Of a DNA stretch of 12,838 nucleotides, positions 1 through 5,777 are shown piece after piece. The translations under genes were made by a program, and so were the position numbers. The stretch is from Chloroflexota bacterium (GTDB lineage: Bacteria; Chloroflexota; Anaerolineae; Anaerolineales; DRMV01), in assembly GCA_013153375.1 (NCBI GenBank), contig JAADEN010000206.1, positions 1 to 12,838 on the forward strand, in the 5' to 3' direction. The notes beneath the pieces are model-generated. The model saw only the letters and a program-made list of their open reading frames with translations, was not told the DNA's origin and did no database searches. Position 1 is the first letter of the stretch; every line of letters starts with the position of its first letter.

Positions 1-408
1 CTGGGCCTGGCCTGGAGCGCCGCGGCCCGCCCCGGCGAGCCCATCTTTCGGCCCCGCGCGGAGGTGGCCGCCATGCACGCCTGGGGCCAAACCGTCCCCC
101 TGGGCGCGGGCGTGCTCGCGTCGTACCCCTCCTCCACCGCGCTGCCCGCGTACGCGCCCGTGCGCGCGCCCGTGGGGCATCCGGTGGAAAGCCCGGCCTG
201 GGCCGAGCGCCGGGCCCAGGTGCGGGCCTTCTTCGACCCCGCCACCTCCGACGCGCAGCGCCGGGCCTGGCTCGCGGCCTGGCGGGGGGACGGGGGGTGG
301 TGGGGCCCGCGGGAGCGCGCCCTGGGCCCCTGGGACCCGCGCACTGCGGCCTATCTGGAGCCTGTCTTCCATCAGGGCGAATATTGGGCGCTGCGGTTCG
401 TGCCCTGA
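1..408 (+). CDS. C-terminal end of a membrane glycosyltransferase-like protein (5' partial)
   Basis: The frame is open from the first base of the window and stops with TGA at 406-408, so at least 135 C-terminal residues are visible and the start lies outside. The residues around LASYPSSTALPAYAPVR and VGHPVES resemble the extracytoplasmic C-terminal part of GT39/GT83-like polytopic mannosyltransferase-type proteins common in Chloroflexota, where a similar 'leave the city, arrive at GH-x-x-E' pattern follows the membrane domain. The tail (WGPRERALGPWDP, then VFHQGEYWALRFVP) fits the end of such a protein. No transmembrane segment is inside the window. An internal ATG at 73 is not a convincing start, because the similarity begins upstream of it and no Shine-Dalgarno precedes it. 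The family assignment is from memory of sequence style and is only moderately secure; that the frame is coding is likely from its codon use. Confidence 0.6.
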   Translation: MGLAWSAAARPGEPIFRPRAEVAAMHAWGQTVPLGAGVLASYPSSTALPAYAPVRAPVGHPVESPAWAERRAQVRAFFDPATSDAQRRAWLAAWRGDGGWWGPRERALGPWDPRTAAYLEPVFHQGEYWALRFVP

Positions 409-421
409 GCCGCGGTACAAT
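393..421 (+). promoter_or_regulatory. Putative aroC promoter (-10 box TACAAT)
   Basis: TACAAT at 416-421 is preceded by GG, as at the other -10 boxes of this window, and lies 47 bases before the aroC start. No good -35 is visible: at a 17-base spacing the hexamer is GCGGTT (393-398), inside the end of the upstream gene. The call rests on the -10 box and on its likeness to the other promoters here. Confidence 0.45.
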
Positions 422-468
422 GCCCCACGCCGGGGTCCCGTCCCCACATCCTCGTCAGGAGGCCGAAG

Positions 469-1638
469 ATGCCGTTGCGCTTTCTCACCGCGGGGGAATC
501 CCACGGGCCCGAGGTGGTGGCCATTCTGGAAGGGCTGCCGGCCGGGCTGCCCGTGGACCTGGACGCGCTGAACCGCGACCTGGCCCGCCGCCAAAAGGGC
601 GCGGGCGCGGGCCCGCGCATGCGCATCGAGCGCGACCGGGCGCGCATCGTGAGCGGCGTGCTGGAGGGCCGGACCACGGGCGCGCCCGTGGCGATACTCA
701 TCCCCAACCGGGATCACGCCAAATGGCGCGGCCGCGCGGTGCCGCCCTTCACCACGCCCCGGCCCGGCCACGGCGACCTGGCCGCGCGGCTCAAGTACGG
801 CTATCGGGATCTGCGCCCCGGACTGGAGCGGGCCTCGGCCCGGGAGACCGCGGCCCGGGTCGCGGTGGGCGCGCTGTGCAAGCAACTGCTGGCGCAGGTG
901 GGCATCCGGGTGGGCGGCTATGTGGTGGCCATCGGCCCGGTGCAGGCCACGGCCCTACCGGAGGACATCCCCACCCGCTGGCAACAGGCCGAGGCCAACC
1001 CGGTGCGCTGCCCCGACCCCGCCGCGGCCGAAGCCATGCAGGCCGAGATCGAGCGCGCCAAACGCGAACGGGACACCCTGGGCGGCGTCATCGAGGCCGT
1101 GGCCCTGGGCGTGCCGCCCGGCCTGGGCAGCCATGTGCACTGGGACCGCCGCCTGGACGCGCGGCTGGCGGCCGCGGTGATGAGCATCCCGGCCATCAAG
1201 GGCGTGGAGATCGGCGCGGGGTGGCAGCAGGCCCGGCTGCGGGGCACCCAGGCCCACGACGCCATCCGCCGCCGCGGGGACGCGCTGGTGCGGCCCACCA
1301 ACCGGGCCGGGGGCATCGAGGCCGGCATCAGCAACGGCCAGCCCATCGTGGTGCGCGCGGCCATGAAGCCCATCGCCAGCACGCTGACGCCCCAGCCCAC
1401 GGTGGACCTGGCCACGGGCGCGGAGACCGAGACCCGCTACGAACGCTCGGACTTCTGCCCCGTGCCGCGGGCCGTGCCCGTGGTGGAGGCCATGCTGGCC
1501 TTCGTGCTGGCCGACGCGCTGCTGGAGAAGGTGGGCGGCGACACCCTGGACGAGGTGCGGGCCCGGGTCGCGGCCCTGCCCCGGGCCACCTGGCCCGAGG
1601 CCCGGGTGGACGGTCAACCCCACCGGTTTTGGGAATGA
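469..1638 (+). CDS. aroC: Chorismate synthase
   Basis: This 389-residue protein catalyses the last shikimate pathway step, converting 5-enolpyruvylshikimate-3-phosphate to chorismate with reduced FMN, in the cytoplasm; it supplies precursors of aromatic amino acids and folate. All three family signatures are visible: GESHGPEVVAILEGLPAG near residue 9, the ERASARETAARVAVG block near residue 125, and the RSDFCPVPRAVPV block near residue 325. The RQKGAGAGPRM and TTGAPVAILI stretches also match. Length is normal for the longer bacterial form. The ATG at 469 has AGGAGG at 457-462, six bases upstream, and the protein begins directly with the family's conserved N-terminus (MPLRFLTAGESHG). It stands alone, with no other shikimate gene next to it. 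The 186 bases between it and ttuB hold a separate promoter, so it is probably a single-gene unit. Confidence 0.97.
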   Translation: MPLRFLTAGESHGPEVVAILEGLPAGLPVDLDALNRDLARRQKGAGAGPRMRIERDRARIVSGVLEGRTTGAPVAILIPNRDHAKWRGRAVPPFTTPRPGHGDLAARLKYGYRDLRPGLERASARETAARVAVGALCKQLLAQVGIRVGGYVVAIGPVQATALPEDIPTRWQQAEANPVRCPDPAAAEAMQAEIERAKRERDTLGGVIEAVALGVPPGLGSHVHWDRRLDARLAAAVMSIPAIKGVEIGAGWQQARLRGTQAHDAIRRRGDALVRPTNRAGGIEAGISNGQPIVVRAAMKPIASTLTPQPTVDLATGAETETRYERSDFCPVPRAVPVVEAMLAFVLADALLEKVGGDTLDEVRARVAALPRATWPEARVDGQPHRFWE

Positions 1639-1748
1639 AAACCGCGCGCCGGCGGAGCGGTCGGGCCCTCGCGAGCCGCGAAACCCGCTCAGGCTGCCCA
1701 GCGGCCGCGTGCTGAAGCGCGTGGACGCCCGGCCCGCCACCCACGGCG

Positions 1749-1777
1749 TTGACGGGCCCGCGGCCGTCCGGTAGAAT
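1749..1777 (+). promoter_or_regulatory. Sigma70-type promoter of ttuBA
   Basis: TTGACG at 1749-1754 and TAGAAT at 1772-1777 are separated by exactly 17 bases. The -10 box is preceded by GG. It ends 47 bases before the ttuB start, the same distance as at aroC. It lies in the 186-base aroC-ttuB gap, in which I see no other gene. An imperfect GC-rich inverted repeat (ACCGC 1641-1645 with GCGGT 1657-1661) follows aroC, but it has no T run and I do not call it a terminator. Confidence 0.8.
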
Positions 1778-1824
1778 GAAGCCCGTCGGGGCGACGCATC
1801 TCGGCCCGACCGGAGGTGTTCCCC

Positions 1825-2040
1825 ATGAGCCAAGACAAGCAGGAAAAAACCGCCACGCTGCAACTGCGGGACAAAACCTACACCGTGCCCGCGGGGCTGC
1901 GCATCCGCGAGGCCATCCGCCGCATCGGCCTGACGCCCGAGTCGTACCTGGCCGTGCGGGACGGCGAACTGGTGCCCGACGACGAGCGCCTGCGGGCCGG
2001 CGAGGTCATCCGGCTCATCGCGGTGATTTCGGGCGGATAG
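1825..2040 (+). CDS. ttuB: Ubiquitin-like sulfur carrier protein, TtuB type (MoaD/ThiS fold)
   Basis: This is a 71-residue beta-grasp protein ending in Ile-Ser-Gly-Gly. A C-terminal Gly-Gly is the hallmark of ThiS/MoaD/TtuB carriers, which are adenylated by an E1-like enzyme and then carry sulfur as a thiocarboxylate. The segment AVRDGELVPDDERLRAGEVI is typical of the fold. The carrier is assigned to TtuB rather than ThiS or MoaD because the next gene, 15 bases on, is ttuA, and because the C-terminal ISGG matches Thermus TtuB as I remember it. The ATG at 1825 has GGAGGTG at 1812-1818, six bases upstream. An in-frame GTG at 1816 lies inside that Shine-Dalgarno and is rejected as a start. The E1-like partner (TtuC) and the sulfur donor (IscS, TtuD rhodanese) are not in the window. 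A thiamine or molybdopterin carrier is the main alternative, but the context argues against it. Confidence 0.88.
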   Translation: MSQDKQEKTATLQLRDKTYTVPAGLRIREAIRRIGLTPESYLAVRDGELVPDDERLRAGEVIRLIAVISGG

Positions 2041-2055
2041 CCCGCGGAGGCCATG

Positions 2056-3015
2056 ATGCGACGATGCAAAAAGTGCGGCGCGCCCGCGGTGATCTACATG
2101 CGCCAGCACCGCCTGGGGCTGTGCAAAACCCATTTTCTGGAGTGGTTCGTCGAACAGACGGAGCGCACCATTCGGCGCTACCGCATGTTCACCCGGGAGG
2201 AAAAGGTGCTGGTGGCCGTGTCGGGGGGCAAGGACTCGCTGAGCGTGTGGGATGTGCTCGTGCGGCTGGGCTACCAGGCCGATGGGCTGTACATCGCGCT
2301 GGGCATCGACGGCGGCATCGGCTATTCGGCCGCGTCGCAGCGGCTGAGCGAGAAGTTCGCCGCGGAGCGGGGCCTGACCCTGCACATCGTGGACATCCCC
2401 GGCGAGTACGGCCTGGGCGTGCCCGAGTTGGCCCGCCGCAGCCGCCGGGGCAAGGGCAAGCCGTGCTCGGTGTGCGGCCTGGTCAAGCGCCACGAGATGA
2501 ACCGCATCGCGCACGACATGGGCTACGATGTGCTGGTCACGGGCCACAACCTGGACGACGAGGTCGCGGTGCTGTTCGGCAATGTGCTGCAATGGCAGAT
2601 GGGCTACATCGTGCGCCAGGGGCCCGTGCTGCCCGCGGAGCCGGGGCTGGCGCGCAAGGCCAAGCCCTTAGTGCGCTTCTACGAGCGGGAGACCGCGGCC
2701 TACGCGCTGCTGCGAGGCATCGAGTACATTTACGACGAGTGCCCCTTCGCGCAGGGGGCCAAGTCCATCTACTACAAAGAACTGCTCAACCGCCTGGAAG
2801 AGGACCGGCCCGGCGCGAAGTTGCAGTTCTACATCAACTTCCTCAAGGCCAAGGAGGAAGGCTGGTTCCGCGACCCCCGCGCGGAGGACGGCCCCGTGCG
2901 GGTGGTGCTGCACCGCTGCGAGTCGTGCGGCCAGCCCACCACCGCGCCCGGCAAGTGCGCGTTCTGCCGCCTGATGGATCAGGTGGGCGCGCGGCCAACC
3001 ACCGCGGAGGCGTGA
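2056..3015 (+). CDS. ttuA: tRNA-5-methyluridine(54) 2-sulfurtransferase, TtuA type
   Basis: The 319-residue protein belongs to the TtcA/TtuA family of PP-loop ATPases. It activates tRNA position 54 by adenylation and inserts sulfur from TtuB, giving 2-thioribothymidine, which stabilises tRNA at high temperature. Visible features in order: an N-terminal zinc finger (C4, C7, C23, H26), the PP-loop SGGKDS (56-61), the cysteine pair CSVC (C137, C140), GHNLDDE (163-169), a third cysteine in DECP (C229), and a C-terminal zinc finger (C288, C291, C301, C304). C137/C140/C229 match the three ligands of the [4Fe-4S] cluster in Thermus TtuA (130/133/222). All key residues are present. Two adjacent ATGs exist at 2053 and 2056; GGAGG at 2046-2050 is five bases from the second and only two from the first, so 2056 is preferred. 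It lies 15 bases after ttuB in the same operon. Confidence 0.93.
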   Translation: MRRCKKCGAPAVIYMRQHRLGLCKTHFLEWFVEQTERTIRRYRMFTREEKVLVAVSGGKDSLSVWDVLVRLGYQADGLYIALGIDGGIGYSAASQRLSEKFAAERGLTLHIVDIPGEYGLGVPELARRSRRGKGKPCSVCGLVKRHEMNRIAHDMGYDVLVTGHNLDDEVAVLFGNVLQWQMGYIVRQGPVLPAEPGLARKAKPLVRFYERETAAYALLRGIEYIYDECPFAQGAKSIYYKELLNRLEEDRPGAKLQFYINFLKAKEEGWFRDPRAEDGPVRVVLHRCESCGQPTTAPGKCAFCRLMDQVGARPTTAEA

Positions 3016-3031
3016 GCGCGCGCCCGCGCGC
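3016..3031 (+). terminator. Short GC hairpin after ttuA (weak terminator candidate)
   Basis: Directly after the ttuA stop codon, GCGCGC (3016-3021) and GCGCGC (3026-3031) can form a perfect six-pair stem with the loop GCCC. No T run follows (AAGG comes next), so intrinsic termination would be inefficient. It could be chance in alternating G/C sequence. Confidence 0.3.
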
Positions 3032-3040
3032 AAGGTCATC

Positions 3041-3069
3041 TTGTGCCCGGGCCGCGAATGTGCTATCTT
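3041..3069 (+). promoter_or_regulatory. Promoter of the 3-hydroxyacyl-CoA dehydrogenase gene
   Basis: TTGTGC at 3041-3046 and TATCTT at 3064-3069 are 17 bases apart, and TGC stands directly before the -10 box (extended -10). The box ends 54 bases before the start at 3124. It lies in the 108-base gap between ttuA and this gene. Confidence 0.7.
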
Positions 3070-3123
3070 CGCGGCACGGCCCGGCCTTTTCAGGCCTCTT
3101 TCCACCCCACGCAGGAGGAGCGT

Positions 3124-4011
3124 ATGGATCCCAAGGACATCCGGCACATCTTCGTGGTGGGCGCGGGCACCATGGGCAGCGGCATCGCCCAGGTGGCCGC
3201 GACCGCGGGCTATCAGGTCACGCTGATGGACATCGCGGCCGACCAGTTGGAACGCGCCAAGGCGGTCATTGACAAATCCACGGCCAAACTGCTCAGCAAA
3301 GGCCGTCTCACCGAGGAACAGCGGGCCGCGGCGCTGGCTATCCGCACCACCCAGAGCCTGGACGACGCCGCGGACGCGGATTTCGTCATCGAAGCCGCGA
3401 CCGAAAACCCCGACATCAAGTTGGACATCTTCCGACGCCTGGACGAGGTGACCCGCCCCGAAGTCATCCTGGCCTCCAACACTTCGTCCATCCCCATCAC
3501 CCGCATCGCCGCGGCCACCCAGCGACCCGAGCAGGTCATCGGCATGCACTTCTTCAACCCCGTGCCGCTGATGAGCCTGGTGGAAGTGGTGCGGGGCCTG
3601 GTCACTTCCGCGCCGACCACCCGCACCGTCATCGCGCTGGCCGAAGCCCTGGGCAAGGTGCCCGTGGAGGTCAACGACTCGCCGGGGTTCGTGTCGAACC
3701 GGGTGCTCATGCCCATGATCAACGAGGCCATTTTCGCGCTGCAAGAGGGCGTGGCCTCGGTGCAGGCCATCGACACGGTGATGAAACTGGGCATGAACCA
3801 TCCCATGGGGCCCCTGTATCTGGCCGACCTCATCGGCCTGGATGTGGTGCTGTTCATTCTCGAAGTGCTGCACCGCGACCTGGGCGAGGACAAATACCGC
3901 CCCGCGGCCCTGCTGCGCAAGTTGGTGGACGCGGGACATTTGGGCCGCAAGGTGGGCCTCGGCTTCTACGACTATCGTGAGAACCCCAAGGGTGTGGCGC
4001 GCGACTTCTGA
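3124..4011 (+). CDS. hbd: 3-hydroxybutyryl-CoA dehydrogenase (3-hydroxyacyl-CoA dehydrogenase family)
   Basis: This 295-residue cytoplasmic enzyme oxidises L-3-hydroxyacyl-CoA to 3-ketoacyl-CoA with NAD (or the reverse), in beta-oxidation, butyrate-type or phenylacetate pathways. The N-terminal Rossmann motif is GAGTMG at 13-18. The substrate-binding S118-N119-T120 lies in SNTSSIP. The catalytic His142 is in GMHFFNP and its partner Glu154 in SLVEVV. NDSPGFVSNR (184-193) opens the C-terminal dimer domain, and LGFYDY is near the end. It is a stand-alone short form with no enoyl-CoA hydratase domain, of normal length. The frame stays open upstream to 3043, but AGGAGG at 3113-3118 five bases before ATG 3124, the promoter at 3041-3069 and the family N-terminus all fix the start at 3124. 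No other fatty acid gene is adjacent, so chain-length preference and the symbol (hbd, paaH or fadB2) cannot be decided. Confidence 0.93.
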   Translation: MDPKDIRHIFVVGAGTMGSGIAQVAATAGYQVTLMDIAADQLERAKAVIDKSTAKLLSKGRLTEEQRAAALAIRTTQSLDDAADADFVIEAATENPDIKLDIFRRLDEVTRPEVILASNTSSIPITRIAAATQRPEQVIGMHFFNPVPLMSLVEVVRGLVTSAPTTRTVIALAEALGKVPVEVNDSPGFVSNRVLMPMINEAIFALQEGVASVQAIDTVMKLGMNHPMGPLYLADLIGLDVVLFILEVLHRDLGEDKYRPAALLRKLVDAGHLGRKVGLGFYDYRENPKGVARDF

Positions 4012-4034
4012 ACTTCGAGCACCTGAAGGCACCC

Positions 4035-4066
4035 AGGGGCGACCGCGCGGTCGCCCCTGATGTTTT
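4035..4066 (+). terminator. Rho-independent terminator after the 3-hydroxyacyl-CoA dehydrogenase gene
   Basis: AGGGGCGACC (4035-4044) and GGTCGCCCCT (4049-4058) form a perfect ten-pair stem with a GCGC loop, followed by TGTTTT at 4061-4066. It begins 24 bases after the stop codon. The stem is strong and the T run modest. It separates this gene from the AI-2E gene, which has its own -10 box. Confidence 0.78.
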
Positions 4067-4161
4067 GGGAGGAAGATTCTCGGGCCGGGCCCAGGCCCCG
4101 GGCGGCCTCTCGAAGCGCGTCCAAAGCCCAAAACCGGGCCGCCACACCGCTGGCGACCTGG

Positions 4162-4167
4162 TATAAT
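4162..4167 (+). promoter_or_regulatory. -10 box of the AI-2E permease gene (TATAAT)
   Basis: A perfect TATAAT preceded by GG ends 23 bases before the start codon. No recognisable -35 lies 16-18 bases upstream (CCGCCA at 17). If transcription starts about seven bases downstream, the leader would be only about 17 bases long and would begin just before the Shine-Dalgarno. The 4067-4161 stretch upstream holds GC-rich inverted repeats (GGCGGCC 4101-4107 with GGCCGCC 4137-4143) and no gene. Confidence 0.65.
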
Positions 4168-4190
4168 TATGCCTACAGGAGAAGCAGCGC

Positions 4191-5519
4191 ATGACTCGCC
4201 AGGCGTCTTCGCCCTTGCCGCCGCGCGCGCCGTCGCCTCTCCCCGAGGACGAGGCCGCGATCTCACCACCCTGGAATCCGACGACCAAGTTGGTCGTCGG
4301 ATTGACCCTGGTCGCGATGGTGGCCGGGCTGCTGCTGCACTTCCGGGCGTACATCGCGCCCCTCATCCTGGCCGCGGTCCTGGCTTACTTCCTCTACCCC
4401 CTGTGCGTTTGGGTGGATCGCCACACGCCGCTCTCGTGGCGCGCCTCGGTCGCGGTGGTGTTCCTGCTGCTGGTGGGCCTGGTGGTCTTCGTGATGATCT
4501 TGGCCGGCCTGGCGCTGGTGCAGCAAATCCAAAGCCTCTACCGCCTGGTCGTGGCCTTCTTCGTCACCGATCTGCCCCAACTGGCCCAGAACCTCTCGGG
4601 CCAGGTGGTGCAGGTGGGGCCGTTCACCTACGACCTGCGGCAGTACGACCTGCCCGCGCTGAGCCAGCAAATCATCAATGTGGTCCAACCCGTGCTCAGC
4701 CAACTGGGCAGCGTGGTGAGCGTCATCGCCACCCGCACCCTGGCCCTGGTCGGCTGGTTCGTGTTCATCATGCTGCTGGCCTATTTCTTCCTGGCCGAAT
4801 CGAGCCAGGTGAACCTGACCTTCGTGGCCTTCGAGATCCCCTACTACGGCGCGGACTTCCGCCGCCTCAGCCGGGAACTGGGCCTGGTGTGGCACACTTT
4901 TCTGCGCGGGCAACTCATCGCCTTCGCGGCCATGAGCCTGCTGGCCGTGGTGCTGCTCACCGTGCTGGATGTGCCGTACAGTTTGGGGCTGGCGTTGCTG
5001 GTCGGTCTGGCCCGCTTCGTGCCCTACATCGGGCCGCTGGTGGTGTATGTGGTCCTGGCCGTGGTCACCCTGCTGCAACCCACCAACTTCTGGGGGCTCA
5101 CGCCCTGGAAGCACACCCTGGTGGTCATCGGCACGGTCATGCTGGCCGATCAAATCTTCGACAATGTCATCATGCCGCGCTTCTTCGGCCGCGCGTTGGG
5201 GGTCCATCCGGCGCTGATTTTGATCACCGCGTTCGTGGCCGCAGACCTGATCGGGATGCTGGGCTTCGTGCTGGCCGCGCCCCTGGTGGCCTCGGCCCGG
5301 CTGCTGCTGCGCTATGTCATCCGCAAGATGTTCGACCTGCCGCCCTGGGACGACCTGCCTGCCACCGCGCCGCCTCCACCGCCGCCCCCGCCCTCGCGGC
5401 GCGAGCGCCTGCAACGCTGGGCCCAGCGTTCGTGGGACCGCTTGCGGGGCAGACCCGAAAGGCCCGCGGCGCGGTCGCGGCCGACCAAGCCGCCCAAATC
5501 GCGCCCGCCGCGGCGCTGA
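4191..5519 (+). CDS. AI-2E family transporter (PerM/YdiK/TqsA-like membrane protein)
   Basis: This 442-residue integral membrane protein belongs to the AI-2E/UPF0118 family, whose members export small molecules (AI-2 in TqsA) or act as sodium/proton antiporters; the substrate here is unknown. After a Pro-rich cytoplasmic N-terminus of about 30 residues come hydrophobic segments near 35-52, 58-78, 82-110, a soluble loop (about 115-185), then further helices to about 380. Family landmarks are PYIGP (278-282), DNVIMPR (324-330), GVHP and LGFVLAAPLVA. The tail (386-442) is unusual: eight prolines in a row (394-401), then a very Arg/Lys/Pro-rich end, probably cytoplasmic and disordered. The ATG at 4191 has AGGAGA at 4177-4182, eight bases upstream. 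It is a single-gene unit bounded by a terminator upstream and a hairpin at its stop codon. Confidence 0.9.
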   Translation: MTRQASSPLPPRAPSPLPEDEAAISPPWNPTTKLVVGLTLVAMVAGLLLHFRAYIAPLILAAVLAYFLYPLCVWVDRHTPLSWRASVAVVFLLLVGLVVFVMILAGLALVQQIQSLYRLVVAFFVTDLPQLAQNLSGQVVQVGPFTYDLRQYDLPALSQQIINVVQPVLSQLGSVVSVIATRTLALVGWFVFIMLLAYFFLAESSQVNLTFVAFEIPYYGADFRRLSRELGLVWHTFLRGQLIAFAAMSLLAVVLLTVLDVPYSLGLALLVGLARFVPYIGPLVVYVVLAVVTLLQPTNFWGLTPWKHTLVVIGTVMLADQIFDNVIMPRFFGRALGVHPALILITAFVAADLIGMLGFVLAAPLVASARLLLRYVIRKMFDLPPWDDLPATAPPPPPPPPSRRERLQRWAQRSWDRLRGRPERPAARSRPTKPPKSRPPRR

Positions 5520-5535
5520 ACACCGTCAGCGCCGC
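5510..5535 (+). terminator. Strong hairpin overlapping the AI-2E gene stop codon
   Basis: GCGGCGCTGA (5510-5519) and TCAGCGCCGC (5526-5535) are perfect inverted repeats with the loop ACACCG. The stop codon TGA (5517-5519) is inside the left arm. There is no T run after it, so it is either an atypical terminator or an mRNA 3'-end stabiliser. The right arm overlaps the place where the -35 of the next promoter would lie. Confidence 0.5.
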
Positions 5536-5539
5536 CCGC

Positions 5540-5557
5540 GCGGGGTATAATCCCCGC
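5540..5557 (+). promoter_or_regulatory. -10 box TATAAT framed by an inverted repeat, promoter of the small-protein operon
   Basis: TATAAT at 5546-5551 is flanked exactly by GCGGGG (5540-5545) and CCCCGC (5552-5557), which are inverted repeats of each other. The box ends 22 bases before the start codon at 5574. The -35 position at 17 bases is CCGTCA (5523-5528), not a good match and inside the preceding hairpin. The symmetric arms could be an operator, or could be chance in a G/C-rich setting. Confidence 0.65.
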
Positions 5558-5573
5558 ACCGTCGGAGGCAAGT

Positions 5574-5777
5574 ATGACCCACGATCCGCACACGCCCGAG
5601 CCCGAGGTGCACGAACTGGGCAACACCCGCAACTTCATCGCCTGGATGGCCCAGGAGCCCGACGGCGAAGCCACCTACCACCTGGAACTGGGCCAGGTGA
5701 CCTTGCACTTCTTCGCGGAAGAATGGCAGGAATTCCTCTCGCTCATGCAGAAGGTGCTGCGCGCGCATGAATCCTGA
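5574..5777 (+). CDS. Small conserved-looking protein of unknown function (67 residues)
   Basis: I do not recognise a family. The protein is acidic (many Glu and Asp), has no signal peptide, membrane segment or cysteine, and should be cytoplasmic. Its middle and end (EATYHLELGQVTLHF, then FAEEWQEFLSLMQKVLRAH) suggest a beta hairpin followed by an amphipathic helix, like small antiparallel dimers or binding modules. Coding status is supported by GGAGG at 5564-5568 five bases before ATG 5574, a TATAAT box just upstream, codon use like its neighbours, and an 11-base overlap with the next gene, which implies translational coupling. It probably works with, or is co-expressed with, the roadblock-like protein encoded next. 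Confidence 0.8.
   Translation: MTHDPHTPEPEVHELGNTRNFIAWMAQEPDGEATYHLELGQVTLHFFAEEWQEFLSLMQKVLRAHES

Noticed and set aside
297..1715. Long open frame on the plus strand overlapping aroC in another frame.
   Set aside because: The translation is an Arg/Gly/Pro/Ala-rich shadow without domains. The aroC frame has all three chorismate synthase signatures and a proper ribosome binding site.
1816..1824. GTG start for ttuB three codons upstream.
   Set aside because: The GTG is part of the GGAGGTG Shine-Dalgarno that serves ATG 1825.
955..2592. Minus-strand open frame across aroC, ttuB and ttuA.
   Set aside because: It crosses two transcription units and a clear promoter, and its protein is low-complexity antisense sequence.
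3043..3123. An upstream extension of the 3-hydroxyacyl-CoA dehydrogenase frame.
   Set aside because: The added residues cover the promoter and Shine-Dalgarno and do not belong to the family, which starts a few residues before the Rossmann motif.
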